Positions 27,348 through 38,068 are shown, counted from the first letter of the stretch. The stretch: DNA of 64,000 nucleotides from Psychrobacillus psychrotolerans (GCF_900115805.1 NZ_FOXU01000003.1:248001-312000); one strand, 5' to 3'. The notes: a model not told the origin generated them from the letters alone. A program made the numbers and translations.

Positions 27348-29624
27348 ATGAAAACTAGAGGGCGCATAGTTGCGTTTTTATTACTACTTGTTATTTTTGC
27401 AGGTACAATCAGTCCAACAGTTACAGGGGTTTTGAACAATATTAAACTCGGTTTAGATCTTCAGGGTGGTTTTGAAGTTCTTTATCAAGTAAACGAATTA
27501 AAAGACGGGCAAGAAATAACGGAAGATGTTGTAGCAGATACAGCTTCAGCACTTACAAGTCGTATTGATGTATTAGGTGTAAGTGAACCTAGTATTCAAA
27601 TTGAAGATGGCAACAGAATTCGTGTCCAGCTTGCTGGGGTGGAAGATCAAAACTCAGCCAGAGATTTACTTTCTACACAAGCGAATTTAACGTTCCGAGA
27701 TTCAGATGATAATATAATGCTAGACGGGATGGACTTGAAAGAAAGCGGAGCAAAGGCAGCTTTCGATCAGCAAGGACAACCTATTGTTACGCTAGAATTA
27801 AAAGATGCAAATAAATTTGCAGAAATTACTTCAGAAATTGCTGCTAAGCCAGCACCTGATAATGTATTAGTTATTTGGTTAGACTTTGAAGAAGGTGTGG
27901 ACTCGTACAAAGCGGAAGCATTGAAGCCTGAAAAAGAACAAAAGTTCACTTCAGCTCCACGAGTATCCCAACGTATCAGCTCAGATAGTGTAGAAATTTC
28001 AGGTGCTTTTACAGTTGATGAAACAAAACATTTATCAGGAATTTTAAATGCTGGTGCTCTTCCGGTTGAACTTGAAGAAATCTACTCTACTTCAGTAGGT
28101 GCACAATTCGGGGAAGAAGCATTAAAAAGTACCATTTTAGCGAGTATTATTGGTATTGCGGCAATTTTCATCTTCATGATTGGGTATTATCGTTTACCTG
28201 GTGTTATTGCGGTTATATCTTTAGTAGTATACATTTTCTTAATCCTTGTTATTTTTGACTGGATTAATGGTGTGTTAACACTTCCAGGAATCGCGGCAAT
28301 TGTACTAGGGGTAGGTATGGCGGTAGATGCCAATATCCTAACCTATGAGCGGGTAAGAGAAGAATTACGTGTTGGTAAATCAGTGAAGAAAGCATTTGAT
28401 GCGGGTGCAAAAGAATCCTTTACCGCGATTTTCGATGCTAATATTACTACATTATTAGCAGCGTCGGTATTATTCATCTTTGGTACAAGTTCTGTAAAAG
28501 GATTTGCGACACTGTTAATAATTAGTATTTTAGTTATCTTTATCACAGCGGTTTGGGCTTCTCGAGTGTTACTAGGTTTACTAGTTCATAGTGGTTACTT
28601 CGATAATAAACCAGGTTGGTTTGGTATTCCGAAGAAAAGAATGCATGCTCCAGAAGAAGAAGTGGATACACTTGACTTAACAACAAAATTTGACCGTTTT
28701 GATTTTGTTCATAGTCGTAAAATCTTCTATATTGCTTCTATAACATTGACTATTGCTGGTATTATCATTTTGAGTGTTTTCAAGTTAAATCTTGGTATAG
28801 ATTTTTCTTCTGGTACTCGTGTTCAAATTGAGTCAACGCAGCCTTTAACTCAAGAGCTAGTAGAAGAGAAAATTGAAAGCATTGGTTTACCATCAGATGA
28901 TATTGTCATCTCTGGGGAAAATGGGGATAGTGCAGTAGTAAGATACAAAGATGACTTTACACAAGAAGAAATTAAAACACTAAAAATAGAGATGAATGAG
29001 CAGTTTGGTAAGGAACCATCAGTGAGTACGGTTTCACCTACTGTTGGTCAAGAGCTTGTCAAAAATGCGTTAAAAGCATTAATGTTTGCTGCTCTTGGAA
29101 TTATCATTTATGTTGCTTTCCGTTTTGAGTGGAGAATGGGTGTAGCCTCGATTGTATCTTTATTACATGATGCATTCTTAATGGTTGCTATATTTAGTAT
29201 CCTTCGTTTAGAGGTAGATATTACATTTATCGCAGCGGTATTAACAATTGTTGGTTATTCAATAAACGATACGATTGTTACATTTGACCGTATTCGAGAA
29301 AACCTACACCGTCATGAAAAGATTACATCAGAAGATGAACTTGCAACGATTGTCAATAAATCACTACGACAAACTCTTGGACGTTCTGTAAATACAGTGC
29401 TTACTGTAATTTTAGTAGTTGTAGCTCTATTGATATTCGGTGCGGAAGGGATTCGCAATTTCTCCATCGCTCTATTAATCGGCTTACTAGCTGGAACATA
29501 TTCTTCTATCTACATTGCTGTGCAAATCTGGTTTGATTTGAAAGTGAAAGAAATGCGTAAAAGTGGCGGCATAGAAGTGAAAAAAGAAGAGAAAAAATGG
29601 GGTTCTGATGAGCCTATCGTTTAA
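27348..29624 (+). CDS. secDF: Fused protein translocase subunit SecDF
   Basis: This is a 758-residue SecD-SecF fusion, as usual in Bacillales. It is an RND-type proton-driven motor that pulls secreted proteins through SecYEG. The SecD half has helix 1, the N-terminal motif LGLDLQGGFEVLY, a periplasmic domain and five helices with GIAAIVLGVGMAVDANILTYERVREE. The SecF half begins near residue 450 and has LGIDFSSGTRVQIE and IVGYSINDTIVTFDRIRENL. The ribosome site is GAGGAGG. Confidence 0.97.
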   Translation: MKTRGRIVAFLLLLVIFAGTISPTVTGVLNNIKLGLDLQGGFEVLYQVNELKDGQEITEDVVADTASALTSRIDVLGVSEPSIQIEDGNRIRVQLAGVEDQNSARDLLSTQANLTFRDSDDNIMLDGMDLKESGAKAAFDQQGQPIVTLELKDANKFAEITSEIAAKPAPDNVLVIWLDFEEGVDSYKAEALKPEKEQKFTSAPRVSQRISSDSVEISGAFTVDETKHLSGILNAGALPVELEEIYSTSVGAQFGEEALKSTILASIIGIAAIFIFMIGYYRLPGVIAVISLVVYIFLILVIFDWINGVLTLPGIAAIVLGVGMAVDANILTYERVREELRVGKSVKKAFDAGAKESFTAIFDANITTLLAASVLFIFGTSSVKGFATLLIISILVIFITAVWASRVLLGLLVHSGYFDNKPGWFGIPKKRMHAPEEEVDTLDLTTKFDRFDFVHSRKIFYIASITLTIAGIIILSVFKLNLGIDFSSGTRVQIESTQPLTQELVEEKIESIGLPSDDIVISGENGDSAVVRYKDDFTQEEIKTLKIEMNEQFGKEPSVSTVSPTVGQELVKNALKALMFAALGIIIYVAFRFEWRMGVASIVSLLHDAFLMVAIFSILRLEVDITFIAAVLTIVGYSINDTIVTFDRIRENLHRHEKITSEDELATIVNKSLRQTLGRSVNTVLTVILVVVALLIFGAEGIRNFSIALLIGLLAGTYSSIYIAVQIWFDLKVKEMRKSGGIEVKKEEKKWGSDEPIV

Positions 29625-29640
29625 TGTTTTAGTATAATAT

Positions 29641-29681
29641 GGAGCAGGGTATAACTTTACTATACTCTGTTCCATTTTTTT
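29641..29681 (+). terminator. Rho-independent terminator after secDF
   Basis: A 13-bp stem (GGAGCAGGGTATA / TATACTCTGTTCC, two G-U pairs) with a 7-nt loop and a T7 tract. Confidence 0.92.
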
Positions 29682-29709
29682 ATAAATGAGTAAAAAAAGG
29701 AGGGTCAAT

Positions 29710-30060
29710 ATGAAATTTCAATGGTCATTATTATTCGGTTTAATATTCGCTATTATTATTGCCTTATTTGCTATATACAATGTCGACACTGTTCCAGTCA
29801 ACTATGTTTTTGGAACAGCACAATGGCCACTTATCCTTGTGATTTTAGGCTCAGCATTATTAGGAGCGTTACTAAGTGGGTCCGTTGCCATTTATCGGTC
29901 GTTCATATTATCGCGGCAAGTGAAGCACTTGGAGAAGGATATTGAAAAGAAAGATGCTACCATCGGTGTTTTACAAAATGAGGTAGTAGCTTACAAAGAA
30001 AAGCCAGTTGAGTTTTTTGAAGAGCCAGTGACAGTGAAAGATGAAAATTCAACTATATAA
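29710..30060 (+). CDS. LapA-domain (DUF1049) membrane protein, YrvD-like
   Basis: This is a 116-residue protein with two membrane helices (about 5-25 and 38-60) and a C-terminal coiled coil (RQVKHLEKDIEKKDATIGVLQNEVVAYKE). The NVDTVPVNYVFG stretch is typical of the LapA domain. It lies before recJ as yrvD does in B. subtilis. The ATG at 29710 follows AAAGGAGGG. No function is established. Confidence 0.82.
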   Translation: MKFQWSLLFGLIFAIIIALFAIYNVDTVPVNYVFGTAQWPLILVILGSALLGALLSGSVAIYRSFILSRQVKHLEKDIEKKDATIGVLQNEVVAYKEKPVEFFEEPVTVKDENSTI

Positions 30061-30064
30061 CTCT

Positions 30065-30098
30065 AAAACCTTTTGACATCTGTCAGAAGGTTTTTCTT
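30065..30098 (+). terminator. Rho-independent terminator after the LapA-domain gene
   Basis: A 14-bp stem (AAAACCTTTTGACA / TGTCAGAAGGTTTT, one G-U pair) with a two-base loop and T-rich tail. Confidence 0.85.
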
Positions 30099-30130
30099 TA
30101 GATCCTTGCAAACACCTTTTTCACAACGTA

Positions 30131-30152
30131 TATACCTCAGATGAGGTATAAT
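30131..30152 (+). promoter_or_regulatory. recJ -10 element embedded in a perfect palindrome
   Basis: TATACCTCA-GA-TGAGGTATA (30131-30150) is a perfect inverted repeat whose right arm runs into TATAAT (30147-30152). The -10 therefore overlaps a likely protein-binding site. No strong -35 is seen 17 bases upstream. Confidence 0.6.
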
Positions 30153-30174
30153 AGATTATAAGGAAGTGAATAAT

Positions 30175-32529
30175 ATGATCGAATCTCAGAAAATATGGCA
30201 AGTTTCAAGGCCTAATATAGAAGTAGTAGAAATGTTAGAAAAAGAGCTTTCTATACCGAGTGTTTGTGCAAAAGTATTAGCCTCTAGAGGGTTTGAAAAT
30301 ATAGAAGATGCAAAATCATTTTTACAAGTATCGGAAAACCAATTACACAATCCATTTTTGTTTCCAGGCATGGAAGCGTTAGTAGCACGTGTTCATCAAT
30401 CAGTGGAATCAGAAGAACGTATAATGGTCTATGGTGATTATGATGCGGACGGTATTACTAGCACAACGATCATGGTTAAAGCGCTAGAGTCACTAGGTGC
30501 TGATGTCATCTATAAGATTCCAAATAGATTTATAGATGGCTATGGACCAAGTGAGCGTTTGTTCCAAGAAGCATATGATGAAGGTGTAAAACTAATCATT
30601 ACTGTTGATAATGGTATTTCAGGTATACAACCTATTGAGTTTGCAAAAGGATTAGGGATGGATGTTATTGTTACTGACCACCATGAACCTGGTGAGATTT
30701 TGCCAATAGCAGATATTATAATACATCCGAGTTTAAAGGAGACAACCTATCCTTTCCCACATTTAGCAGGAGTAGGTGTAGCCTTTAAAGTAGCTCATGC
30801 TTTACTAGGGGAAATTCCTAAGGAATTCTATTATCTAGTAGCCATTGGCACAATAGCGGACCTTGTTTCATTGACAGGAGAAAATCGTTATTTAGTTCAA
30901 CAAGGCTTAAAACAGATGCAACATACAGACTCTGTAGCCATTGAAGCTTTGGCAAATGTAAGTGGAGTAGATCTTCGTTCAATCGATGAAGAAACAGTAG
31001 GATTTATGTTTGGGCCACGTATTAATGCAGTAGGACGACTAGGTGAAGCAGCGCCTGGTGTAGATATGTTTTTAACTGAAAATCCTAATCATGCACTAGC
31101 GATGGCTAATATGCTCAATGAAAAAAATAAAGAACGTCAAACAATCGTCAAGCAAATTACAGATGAAGCAATGGAGCAACTTGAACTATTTCCCCCTCTG
31201 GATGGAGCAAGTGTCATAGTAGTAGGGAAAATAGGATGGAATCCTGGTGTCTTAGGTATTGTTGCTTCCAAATTAGTGGAGAAGTATTATAGACCTGCTA
31301 TAGTGCTAGGATTTGATGAAGATAAAAAGATTGCTAAAGGGTCAGCACGCAGTATTGAAGGATTCCATATGTATAAAGAGCTTGCTAAAAACCAAGATAT
31401 TGTCTCTCATTTTGGTGGACATCCTATGGCAGCCGGTATGACATTACCTTTAGAAAATGTGGAAGAGTTTCGTTTAAGATTAAACGAACAAGCGAAAGTA
31501 AGTTTATCGGAAGATGAATTAATACCAACTATTTCCATTGATGTTCCATTAGAAATGGATGAAATATCGACAGAATCCATTGAGTCTCTAAAAAAACTAG
31601 CTCCATTCGGAATGGGTTTTGCAAAACCAGTCTACTGCATAGAAAATGTAGAAGTTTCAACTGTGCGGAAAATAGGCTCAGCACAAAATCATTTGAAAAT
31701 GGAATTAAAACAAGGTGCTATCCTTTTAGATGCAATTGGATTTGGAAAAGGGCAATTAGCGGACGAAATAGCTCCAACGACTAAACTTTCTTTTATTGGG
31801 GATTTACAGATCAATGAATGGAATGGACGTAAAAAAGCGCAATTGATGATACAGGATATAAAAACAGATGAGTGGCAGCTTTTTGATATTAGAGGTATTC
31901 GCCAGGTGACTCGATGGCAACCCCTTATTCCTTTAGAGGATACCGTATATGTTGCTTTTAATGAGGATACGATTAAGCACTTTAGTACAATCATTGATCA
32001 TAGATTATATCTGATGAGTGAAATACTGGAGCAGCCGGTACAAGCGAAATATGTAGTGCTCTTAGATTTACCGGAAGAGGAAGAATCACTGGTCAAACTA
32101 ATCCAATCTCATTCGTGGAAAAGAATATATGCACACTTCTTTACGAACGAGTCTTCGTACTTTGAAGGCTTACCGACGAGAGATCAATTTAAATGGTATT
32201 TTTCTTTCCTTACAAAAAGAAAAACATTTGCATTGAAACAGCATATTCATGAATTGTCTAAACATACAGGATGGAGTCAAAATACATTTAATTTTATGTC
32301 GAGGGTGTTTTTTGAACTTAGTTTTGTTAGAATAGACAATGGGATGATGGTGCTCAATGAAAGTCCAGTGAAAAAGGATTTATCTGAGGCGCCTTCATAC
32401 AAACAGCGTGAGAAACAGATGGATCTAGAACAAAAATTATTATATGCGCCATATGTGGAGCTGAAACAATGGTTTGAAGAGCGAATAGCAGTACAAACCG
32501 TTCCTGAGGAGGAGCAAGTATGGATTTGA
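30175..32529 (+). CDS. recJ: Single-stranded-DNA-specific exonuclease RecJ
   Basis: This is a 5'-3' ssDNA exonuclease of 784 residues. DHH-family motifs DYDADGITS (near residue 85), VDNGIS and TDHHEP are present, then DHHA1 with [14 protein letters not shown] and [12 protein letters not shown], and an OB domain. The C-terminal 220 or so residues form the Firmicute-specific extension. The ATG at 30175 is preceded by AAGGAAG; a GTG at 30166 is too close to that site. The 3' end overlaps apt by 10 bases. Confidence 0.96.
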   Translation: MIESQKIWQVSRPNIEVVEMLEKELSIPSVCAKVLASRGFENIEDAKSFLQVSENQLHNPFLFPGMEALVARVHQSVESEERIMVYGDYDADGITSTTIMVKALESLGADVIYKIPNRFIDGYGPSERLFQEAYDEGVKLIITVDNGISGIQPIEFAKGLGMDVIVTDHHEPGEILPIADIIIHPSLKETTYPFPHLAGVGVAFKVAHALLGEIPKEFYYLVAIGTIADLVSLTGENRYLVQQGLKQMQHTDSVAIEALANVSGVDLRSIDEETVGFMFGPRINAVGRLGEAAPGVDMFLTENPNHALAMANMLNEKNKERQTIVKQITDEAMEQLELFPPLDGASVIVVGKIGWNPGVLGIVASKLVEKYYRPAIVLGFDEDKKIAKGSARSIEGFHMYKELAKNQDIVSHFGGHPMAAGMTLPLENVEEFRLRLNEQAKVSLSEDELIPTISIDVPLEMDEISTESIESLKKLAPFGMGFAKPVYCIENVEVSTVRKIGSAQNHLKMELKQGAILLDAIGFGKGQLADEIAPTTKLSFIGDLQINEWNGRKKAQLMIQDIKTDEWQLFDIRGIRQVTRWQPLIPLEDTVYVAFNEDTIKHFSTIIDHRLYLMSEILEQPVQAKYVVLLDLPEEEESLVKLIQSHSWKRIYAHFFTNESSYFEGLPTRDQFKWYFSFLTKRKTFALKQHIHELSKHTGWSQNTFNFMSRVFFELSFVRIDNGMMVLNESPVKKDLSEAPSYKQREKQMDLEQKLLYAPYVELKQWFEERIAVQTVPEEEQVWI

Positions 32530-33032
32530 AGCAGTATGTAACAACAGTTGAAGATTGGCCGAAGCCAGGTATTAGTTTTAAAGATATTACTTCAATTATG
32601 GATAATGGAGAGGCATATAAATACGCAACGGATCAAATTGTTGAATATGCAAAAAAAGTGAATGCTGAAGTTATCGTAGGACCTGAAGCACGTGGATTTA
32701 TCACTGGCTGTCCAGTTGCTTATGCACTTGGCGTTGGGTTTGCACCTGTTCGTAAAGAGGGGAAGCTTCCTCGTGAAGTAATCCGTGCAGAATATGGCTT
32801 AGAGTATGGAAAAGATGTTCTAACTATGCATAAGGACGCTGTAAAACCAGGACAACGTGTGTTAATCGTTGATGATTTATTAGCGACAGGCGGTACAATA
32901 GATGCTACAATTCGATTAGTAGAAGAATTAGGCGGTTTAGTTGTAGGTTGTGCATTTTTAATAGAACTTACATACTTAGAAGGTCGCAACAAATTAGAGA
33001 ATTATGATATTTGCACATTGATGCAATATTGA
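32520..33032 (+). CDS. apt: Adenine phosphoribosyltransferase
   Basis: This enzyme salvages adenine to AMP. It has 170 residues with the PRPP-binding loop [13 protein letters not shown], the N-terminal [13 protein letters not shown] and GPEARGFI. The ribosome site GAGGAGG lies inside recJ. Confidence 0.98.
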   Translation: MDLKQYVTTVEDWPKPGISFKDITSIMDNGEAYKYATDQIVEYAKKVNAEVIVGPEARGFITGCPVAYALGVGFAPVRKEGKLPREVIRAEYGLEYGKDVLTMHKDAVKPGQRVLIVDDLLATGGTIDATIRLVEELGGLVVGCAFLIELTYLEGRNKLENYDICTLMQY

Positions 33033-33073
33033 TCATTTTGTGAATATATATGTTTGCATCAGGCAAGCTTATT

Positions 33074-33107
33074 TAGGGTGGACTTTACAAGTCCCTCTTT
33101 TTTTTTA
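33074..33107 (+). terminator. Rho-independent terminator after apt
   Basis: An AGGGTGGACTT / AAGTCCCTC hairpin with a small bulge and loop TAC is followed by a run of nine T. Confidence 0.8.
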
Positions 33108-33163
33108 TACAATATAGCTTATAAACTATTTTAGAAATATAAAACGAAATCAGGTGAATTGGC

Positions 33164-35356
33164 ATGGCAAAAGATCAAGTGAAGACAGCAGAAGATGTGT
33201 TTGAAACACTCTTTACTTATATGAATGAAGAGCATGTGAACTTTGTAAAGAAAGCTTACGAATTAGCAGAGCATGCTCATAGAGAACAATTCCGAAATTC
33301 GGGTGAACCATATATTCTGCATCCTATTCAAGTAGCTGGTATTCTTGCTGATCTTCAAATGGATCCAGAAACCGTTGCTGCTGGTTTTTTACATGATGTC
33401 GTAGAAGATACAGAATATACACGTGATGATATTGTGGAGCAATTTAACGAAGAAGTCGCTTTGTTAGTAGAGGGCGTTACTAAATTAGGTAAGATTAAGT
33501 ACATGTCCAAAGAAGAACAACAAGCTGAAAATCATCGAAAAATGTTCATAGCGATGGCACAGGACATTCGTATTATTCTTATTAAGCTTGCGGATCGTTT
33601 ACATAATATGCGTACTTTGAAACATCTCCCAGAAGAAAAACAACGTAGAATCTCCAACGAAACTTTAGAAATTTTTGCACCTTTAGCGCACAGATTGGGA
33701 ATTTCCGCTGTGAAATGGGAGCTAGAAGATACTTCTTTACGGTATTTAAATCCTCAACAATATTATCGTATTGTTAATTTTATGAAGAAAAAACGTACGG
33801 AGCGGGAATCTTATTTAAGTAATGTCATGGAAGATATTAGTAAACAGTTAGCTGAAATGGAAGTGGAAGCTGATATTTCTGGTCGTCCAAAGCATATTTA
33901 TAGTATTTATCGGAAAATGGTCGTTCAAAACAAACAATTCAATGAAATATATGATTTACTTGCTATGCGTATTATTGTAGATAGTATTAAAGATTGTTAT
34001 GCTGTTCTAGGAGTTATTCATACGCTGTGGAAACCAATGCCTGGTCGTTTTAAAGACTATATTGCTATGCCTAAACAAAATTTATATCAATCATTACATA
34101 CGACTGTCATTGGCCCGAACGGAGAGCCTTTAGAAGTTCAAATCCGCACAGAAGAAATGCATAATATTGCAGAATTCGGTGTGGCTGCTCACTGGGCTTA
34201 TAAAGAAGGTAAAAAAGTAGAAGCTGATAAAAAGACAATTGATTCACAATTAACATGGTTTAGAGAAATTTTAGAATATCAACATGAATCTTCGAATGCA
34301 GAAGAATTTATGGAATCTTTAAAGTTTGACCTATTCTCTGATATGGTCTATGTTTTCACACCAAAAGGGGACGTAGTAGAGCTTCCGGCTAGTTCGGTTC
34401 CAATAGATTTTGCTTATCGAGTGCATTCAGAAGTTGGAAACAAAACTATTGGTGCAAAAGTGAATGGTAAAATGGTGCCACTAGACACGAAACTAAAAAC
34501 AGGCGATATCATCGAAGTTCTAACTTCCAAACAGTCCTTTGGTCCAAGTAGAGACTGGATTAAAATTGCTCAATCATCGCAAGCGAAAAATAAGATCAAG
34601 CAGTTCTTTAAGAAACAATTGCGTGATGAGAATGTTATTAAAGGAAAAGAACAAGTAGAGAAAGAGATTAAATCACAAGAATTTGATCTAAAAGAAGTAC
34701 TAACAGCTGAAAACATAAAGCGTGTATGTGATAAATACGCATTTGCTGGCGAAGAAGATTTATATGCAGCTGTTGGCTTTAATGGTATTACTGCACAGCA
34801 AGTGGTGAATCGTCTAGCAGAAAAAATGCGGAAAATTCGTGATCAAGAAGAAGCTTTAGAGAAAATAACAACTGAAATGCAAACACCAACGGTTAACAAA
34901 ACAACAGAATCAGGTGTGATTGTTAAGGGAATTGAGAATATGCTCATTCGCTTATCCAGATGCTGTAGCCCAGTTCCAGGTGATGATATCGTCGGATTTA
35001 TCACGAAAGGTCGTGGGGTTTCGGTCCATCGTGCGGATTGTCCAAATGTACACAACGATGACACAGTTTCCCGTATCATTGAAGTAGAATGGGTAAAATC
35101 TGACTCTCCAATGAAAAAAGAGTATCAAGTGGACATAGAAGTGTCGGCATACGACCGCTCAGGCTTGTTGAATGAGGTATTACAAGTGGTAAATGAATCT
35201 AAAACGAATATTGCAGCAGTGAACGGTAAATCAGAAAATGATATTGCAATTATTCATTTAACCATCCTAATTTCCAATACGGCCCACTTAAATAGGGTAG
35301 CCGATCGTATAAAACAATTGCCTGATATATATTCGGTGCAAAGAATTATCAATTAA
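33164..35356 (+). CDS. relA: Bifunctional (p)ppGpp synthetase/hydrolase Rel
   Basis: This is a 730-residue stringent-response enzyme. The HD hydrolase domain (about 30-180) keeps [15 protein letters not shown] and HDVVEDT, so hydrolysis should be active. The synthetase domain (about 230-360) contains [13 protein letters not shown] and [14 protein letters not shown], helical, zinc-finger ([16 protein letters not shown]) and ACT domains follow. It forms a cluster with apt and dtd as in B. subtilis. Confidence 0.97.
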   Translation: MAKDQVKTAEDVFETLFTYMNEEHVNFVKKAYELAEHAHREQFRNSGEPYILHPIQVAGILADLQMDPETVAAGFLHDVVEDTEYTRDDIVEQFNEEVALLVEGVTKLGKIKYMSKEEQQAENHRKMFIAMAQDIRIILIKLADRLHNMRTLKHLPEEKQRRISNETLEIFAPLAHRLGISAVKWELEDTSLRYLNPQQYYRIVNFMKKKRTERESYLSNVMEDISKQLAEMEVEADISGRPKHIYSIYRKMVVQNKQFNEIYDLLAMRIIVDSIKDCYAVLGVIHTLWKPMPGRFKDYIAMPKQNLYQSLHTTVIGPNGEPLEVQIRTEEMHNIAEFGVAAHWAYKEGKKVEADKKTIDSQLTWFREILEYQHESSNAEEFMESLKFDLFSDMVYVFTPKGDVVELPASSVPIDFAYRVHSEVGNKTIGAKVNGKMVPLDTKLKTGDIIEVLTSKQSFGPSRDWIKIAQSSQAKNKIKQFFKKQLRDENVIKGKEQVEKEIKSQEFDLKEVLTAENIKRVCDKYAFAGEEDLYAAVGFNGITAQQVVNRLAEKMRKIRDQEEALEKITTEMQTPTVNKTTESGVIVKGIENMLIRLSRCCSPVPGDDIVGFITKGRGVSVHRADCPNVHNDDTVSRIIEVEWVKSDSPMKKEYQVDIEVSAYDRSGLLNEVLQVVNESKTNIAAVNGKSENDIAIIHLTILISNTAHLNRVADRIKQLPDIYSVQRIIN

Positions 35357-35371
35357 AGGGAGTTTATTTTC

Positions 35372-35809
35372 ATGAAGGTATTGTTGCAGCGTTGCAAAAA
35401 TGCAAGTGTGACTGTAGATGGACAAGTTACTGGAAAGATAGAAAACGGTTATTTATTGTTAGTTGGTATTACTACAACAGACACTGAAAAAGAAATAAAT
35501 TATTTAGTGGAGAAAGTGGTAGGTCTCCGTTTATTTGAGGATGCCGAAGGTAAAATGAATCACTCTATAGAACAAGTACAAGGAAGTATTTTGTCAGTTT
35601 CCCAGTTCACTTTATATGCGGACACAAGAAAAGGCAGAAGACCAAGCTTTACCGATGCAGCTCGACCTGAAATGGCAAAACCATTATGGGAACTTTTCAA
35701 TAACAAACTACTAGCAAAAGGGCTAAAAGTAGAAACGGGCGTATTTGGCGCAATGATGGACGTCACGTTTACGAATGATGGTCCAGTAACGATTATGTTA
35801 GAAGCTTAA
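35372..35809 (+). CDS. dtd: D-aminoacyl-tRNA deacylase
   Basis: This is a 145-residue proofreading enzyme that removes D-amino acids (and Gly from tRNA-Ala). The signature SQFTLYAD and the cross-subunit motif [10 protein letters not shown] are present. It follows relA by 15 bases with AAAGGGAG upstream. Confidence 0.97.
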   Translation: MKVLLQRCKNASVTVDGQVTGKIENGYLLLVGITTTDTEKEINYLVEKVVGLRLFEDAEGKMNHSIEQVQGSILSVSQFTLYADTRKGRRPSFTDAARPEMAKPLWELFNNKLLAKGLKVETGVFGAMMDVTFTNDGPVTIMLEA

Positions 35810-35814
35810 AAAAC

Positions 35815-35867
35815 AAAAAAGTTGTATAAATTACTCTAACTAGGAGTAATTTGTACAACTTTTTTTA
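35815..35867 (+). terminator. Long rho-independent terminator after dtd
   Basis: A stem of about 22 bp (35815-35836 with 35845-35866, one G-U pair) ends in a T7 tract. It closes the relA-dtd transcript. Confidence 0.93.
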
Positions 35868-35897
35868 AGAATTAGAAAGTATATAATGAATAACATT

Positions 35898-35982
35898 GTG
35901 ATTACTGTTAAAGGTTGACGCTTTCCTGGGGTGAGCGATGAGCTATCGCCGTCACTAACTCGTCGTTGTGATAGCTCAACTG
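35898..35982. repeat. Palindromic repeat family A, partial copy 1
   Basis: This stretch matches the element at 46711-46796 along its length; for example GGGGTGAGCGATGAGCTATC and GTGATAGCTCA are common to both. It has internal arms around GAGCTATC and GATAGCTC. The right outer arm of copy 2 is missing here. It lies in the 311-base gap between dtd and the amidase gene. Confidence 0.8.
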
Positions 35983-35993
35983 ATTACAGAACA

Positions 35994-36041
35994 AAAGTGC
36001 TATTGGTTGTGGCAAACGAACGTCACAACCAATAGCACTTT
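35994..36041 (-). terminator. 18-bp perfect inverted repeat, possible terminator of the amidase gene
   Basis: Perfect 18-base arms (35994-36011 and 36024-36041) flank a 12-nt loop, 80 bases past the amidase stop on the minus strand. On that strand a short TTTGTT follows, so termination of the amidase message is plausible. There is no T tract on the plus strand. Confidence 0.6.
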
Positions 36042-36120
36042 AAAATCACTCGGTAATCATATAGCAAAACGTCTGTCCAAAGCTCATCTAAAACGATAGA
36101 AACAGTTTATGACCTAAGAG

Positions 36121-37662
36121 TTAATCCAACTGAGCATTAAAGTAATTAATGATGCCATTATAAATGCCGTGTGTCGCTTGTTCTCTATAGTTTTGTGTAG
36201 TGACATTCCGTTCTTCAGAAGCGTTACTCAAATAACCTAATTCTATTAATATAGCTTTTTGCTTGTTTTCACGTAATACTAAATAGTCACCCGGCTGGGT
36301 CCCTCTATCCTTTAAGGAAATCATATTACCAAGTCCATCATGGACATACGTAGCCAATTCTTTTTGATAACTATGCATATAATAGGTCGTGAAGCCCCTA
36401 ATCGAACTATTATCGATAGCATCATAGTGTAAGCTAATAAATGCATCTGCATCTACTTGATGACCAATTGAAACTCGTTTTCGAAGATCTACATATTCGT
36501 CTGATTCCCTTGTTAAAATTACATTAGCGCCAGCTGCTTGTAATTTGGATGATAATAACTCTGAAGTCATCAACGTAATATCTTTTTCATCCGTTCCAAG
36601 TGCCCCGGTTGTCCCGCGATCATTCCCGCCATGGCCAGCATCGACTACAATAGTCAGACCTTTTAATGTACCTTTTTTACGATCAGCTTTCTTTTTATCC
36701 GTTTTGACTTTGTTTTCGGGATCCTTCTTCAGATTAGATGTGGTGGATGACGCTGAAACTACCCAGCTTGCAACATACGCAGTTTGATCACCTACCATAA
36801 CTTTATACCAATCATTGGTTTTTTCAGCTACTGGAAATGTCGTACCAGCATCGGCCCTGGTGACTACCTCACTACTAGTAGTACTATCAGAACGAAGGTT
36901 TGTCCCGTTATAGAGAATAGTAATAGTGCCATTTTCTTTCTCGGTTCCAGTTGTTGCTGAACTAGAGAAAGTCCCATAAAAACTATACAACCAACCTTTA
37001 TCGCCATTTTTCAGTTCTACTTGCACCCAGTTATGATCAGAGTTAATAACTGCAAATTGGTCTCCTTTATTAACCTGGCCAATTGTTTTTGATGTTAAAT
37101 CTGCTTTTGAACGAACGTTTAAGGTATTGACTGAAACCTCAAATATGTTTTTGCCAGAAGGCAAGGGCGTATCTTCTTTTATCGTTTGCTCCGTAACAGT
37201 AATATAGGATTGATTGACCCAGCCTTTTTGACCCTGATAGTCTATTTCTACCCAATCCTCTTGAGATTGATATGCATTTGAAGTATCACCTTCTTTTAAT
37301 TGACCAATAACTGCAGAAGAAGTAGTAGGTTCGGTACGGACATTCAATTGATTTACTTTAGACACAATCTGCTTATTACTTAATTTAAGCGATTCTTTCG
37401 TTGTGTACCAACTAGCAACCCATCCAGTAGTGCCTCCAAAATTAATTTGAAGCCAATCATTTTCTTTACCTATTATGTCTAACTTGTCGTTTTTTGTAAC
37501 AGTACCAATAGTGTCATATGTAAGACCCGGACCTGTTCGTACTTTTAAAGATGCGACATTAACAGTCACTTCATTCTCCTGTGCATCAGCTTGTACGTAT
37601 GGTAGAAGTAGTAATGTAGATAAAAAAATAACAGTTATTCTATGTATTATTTTAGTGTTCAT
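36121..37662 (-). CDS. Secreted N-acetylmuramoyl-L-alanine amidase with four SH3b domains
   Basis: This is a cell-wall hydrolase of 513 residues. The signal peptide is MNTKIIHRITVIFLSTLLLL with a likely cut after the Ala-Asp-Ala region. Four bacterial SH3 domains follow (about 32-90, 100-157, 172-230, 245-303), each with an LNVR or NLRS start and a GWV or YVAS end. A Lys-rich linker and a zinc Amidase_3 domain (about 335-510) come next, with DAGHGG, an ALGTDEKDI Glu, SLHYDA and IELGYLSN. It corresponds to B. subtilis YrvJ by position. The ribosome site is AGAGGTGAT. Confidence 0.93.
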   Translation of the reverse strand: MNTKIIHRITVIFLSTLLLLPYVQADAQENEVTVNVASLKVRTGPGLTYDTIGTVTKNDKLDIIGKENDWLQINFGGTTGWVASWYTTKESLKLSNKQIVSKVNQLNVRTEPTTSSAVIGQLKEGDTSNAYQSQEDWVEIDYQGQKGWVNQSYITVTEQTIKEDTPLPSGKNIFEVSVNTLNVRSKADLTSKTIGQVNKGDQFAVINSDHNWVQVELKNGDKGWLYSFYGTFSSSATTGTEKENGTITILYNGTNLRSDSTTSSEVVTRADAGTTFPVAEKTNDWYKVMVGDQTAYVASWVVSASSTTSNLKKDPENKVKTDKKKADRKKGTLKGLTIVVDAGHGGNDRGTTGALGTDEKDITLMTSELLSSKLQAAGANVILTRESDEYVDLRKRVSIGHQVDADAFISLHYDAIDNSSIRGFTTYYMHSYQKELATYVHDGLGNMISLKDRGTQPGDYLVLRENKQKAILIELGYLSNASEERNVTTQNYREQATHGIYNGIINYFNAQLD

Positions 37663-37726
37663 TGGATCACCTCTATACCCATTGTAAATAGTCTTAGCTA
37701 AAAATTCTACCTTTTCTTCAAAAGGG

Positions 37727-37765
37727 TTGACTTATTTGTCGTACGTCATTAAGATAAAGTATAAT
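37727..37765 (+). promoter_or_regulatory. Promoter region of the hisS-aspS operon
   Basis: Two overlapping arrangements are possible: TTGACT (37727-37732) with TAAGAT (37750-37755), spacing 17; or TTGTCG (37736-37741) with TATAAT (37760-37765), spacing 18. Either starts transcription just before the T-box. Confidence 0.65.
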
Positions 37766-38043
37766 CAAAAACTAAAACAAACCGATGACCGAAAAAGTAG
37801 CTGTCTAAAACGGATGACAAGAGAAGGAAAGACGTGGCTGAAATCTTTCCTACATACGCATTCAGTGAACAACATTCGAGAGGATTTTTGTCGAAAGAGA
37901 TTTTTCTTTAGTAGGCAGAAACGGAACTGGTCGTTATCCAGAATTGAGAGGGTCAATATTTTTGACCAACTAGGGTGGAACCGCGGAAGCTTATATAAGC
38001 TCTCGTCCCTTGCTATTTTTAGCAGGGGATGAGGGCTTTTTTA
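37766..38043 (+). promoter_or_regulatory. T-box riboswitch upstream of hisS-aspS
   Basis: The T-box sequence AGGGTGGAACCGCGG is at 37972-37986. Stem I includes an AGAGA motif and the apical GGCTGAAA region near 37815-37850. The terminator is GCTCTCGTCCCTTGCTA paired with TAGCAGGGGATGAGGGC (37999-38036) plus T6. Aligned on the specifier-loop pattern of the B. subtilis glyQS leader, the specifier reads AAC (37871-37873), an Asn codon, followed by A; neither CAC (His) nor GAC (Asp) fits that place. Uncharged tRNA would favour the antiterminator. Confidence 0.92.
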
Positions 38044-38068
38044 TATGTTATTGAAAGGGGCAGTTACC

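Noticed and set aside
30147-30152. LexA/SOS control of recJ
   Set aside because: The palindrome at the promoter does not contain the GAAC/GTTC half-sites of the Bacillus SOS box.
37727-38032. 101-residue ORF upstream of hisS
   Set aside because: It coincides with the T-box leader, whose motifs explain the sequence fully.
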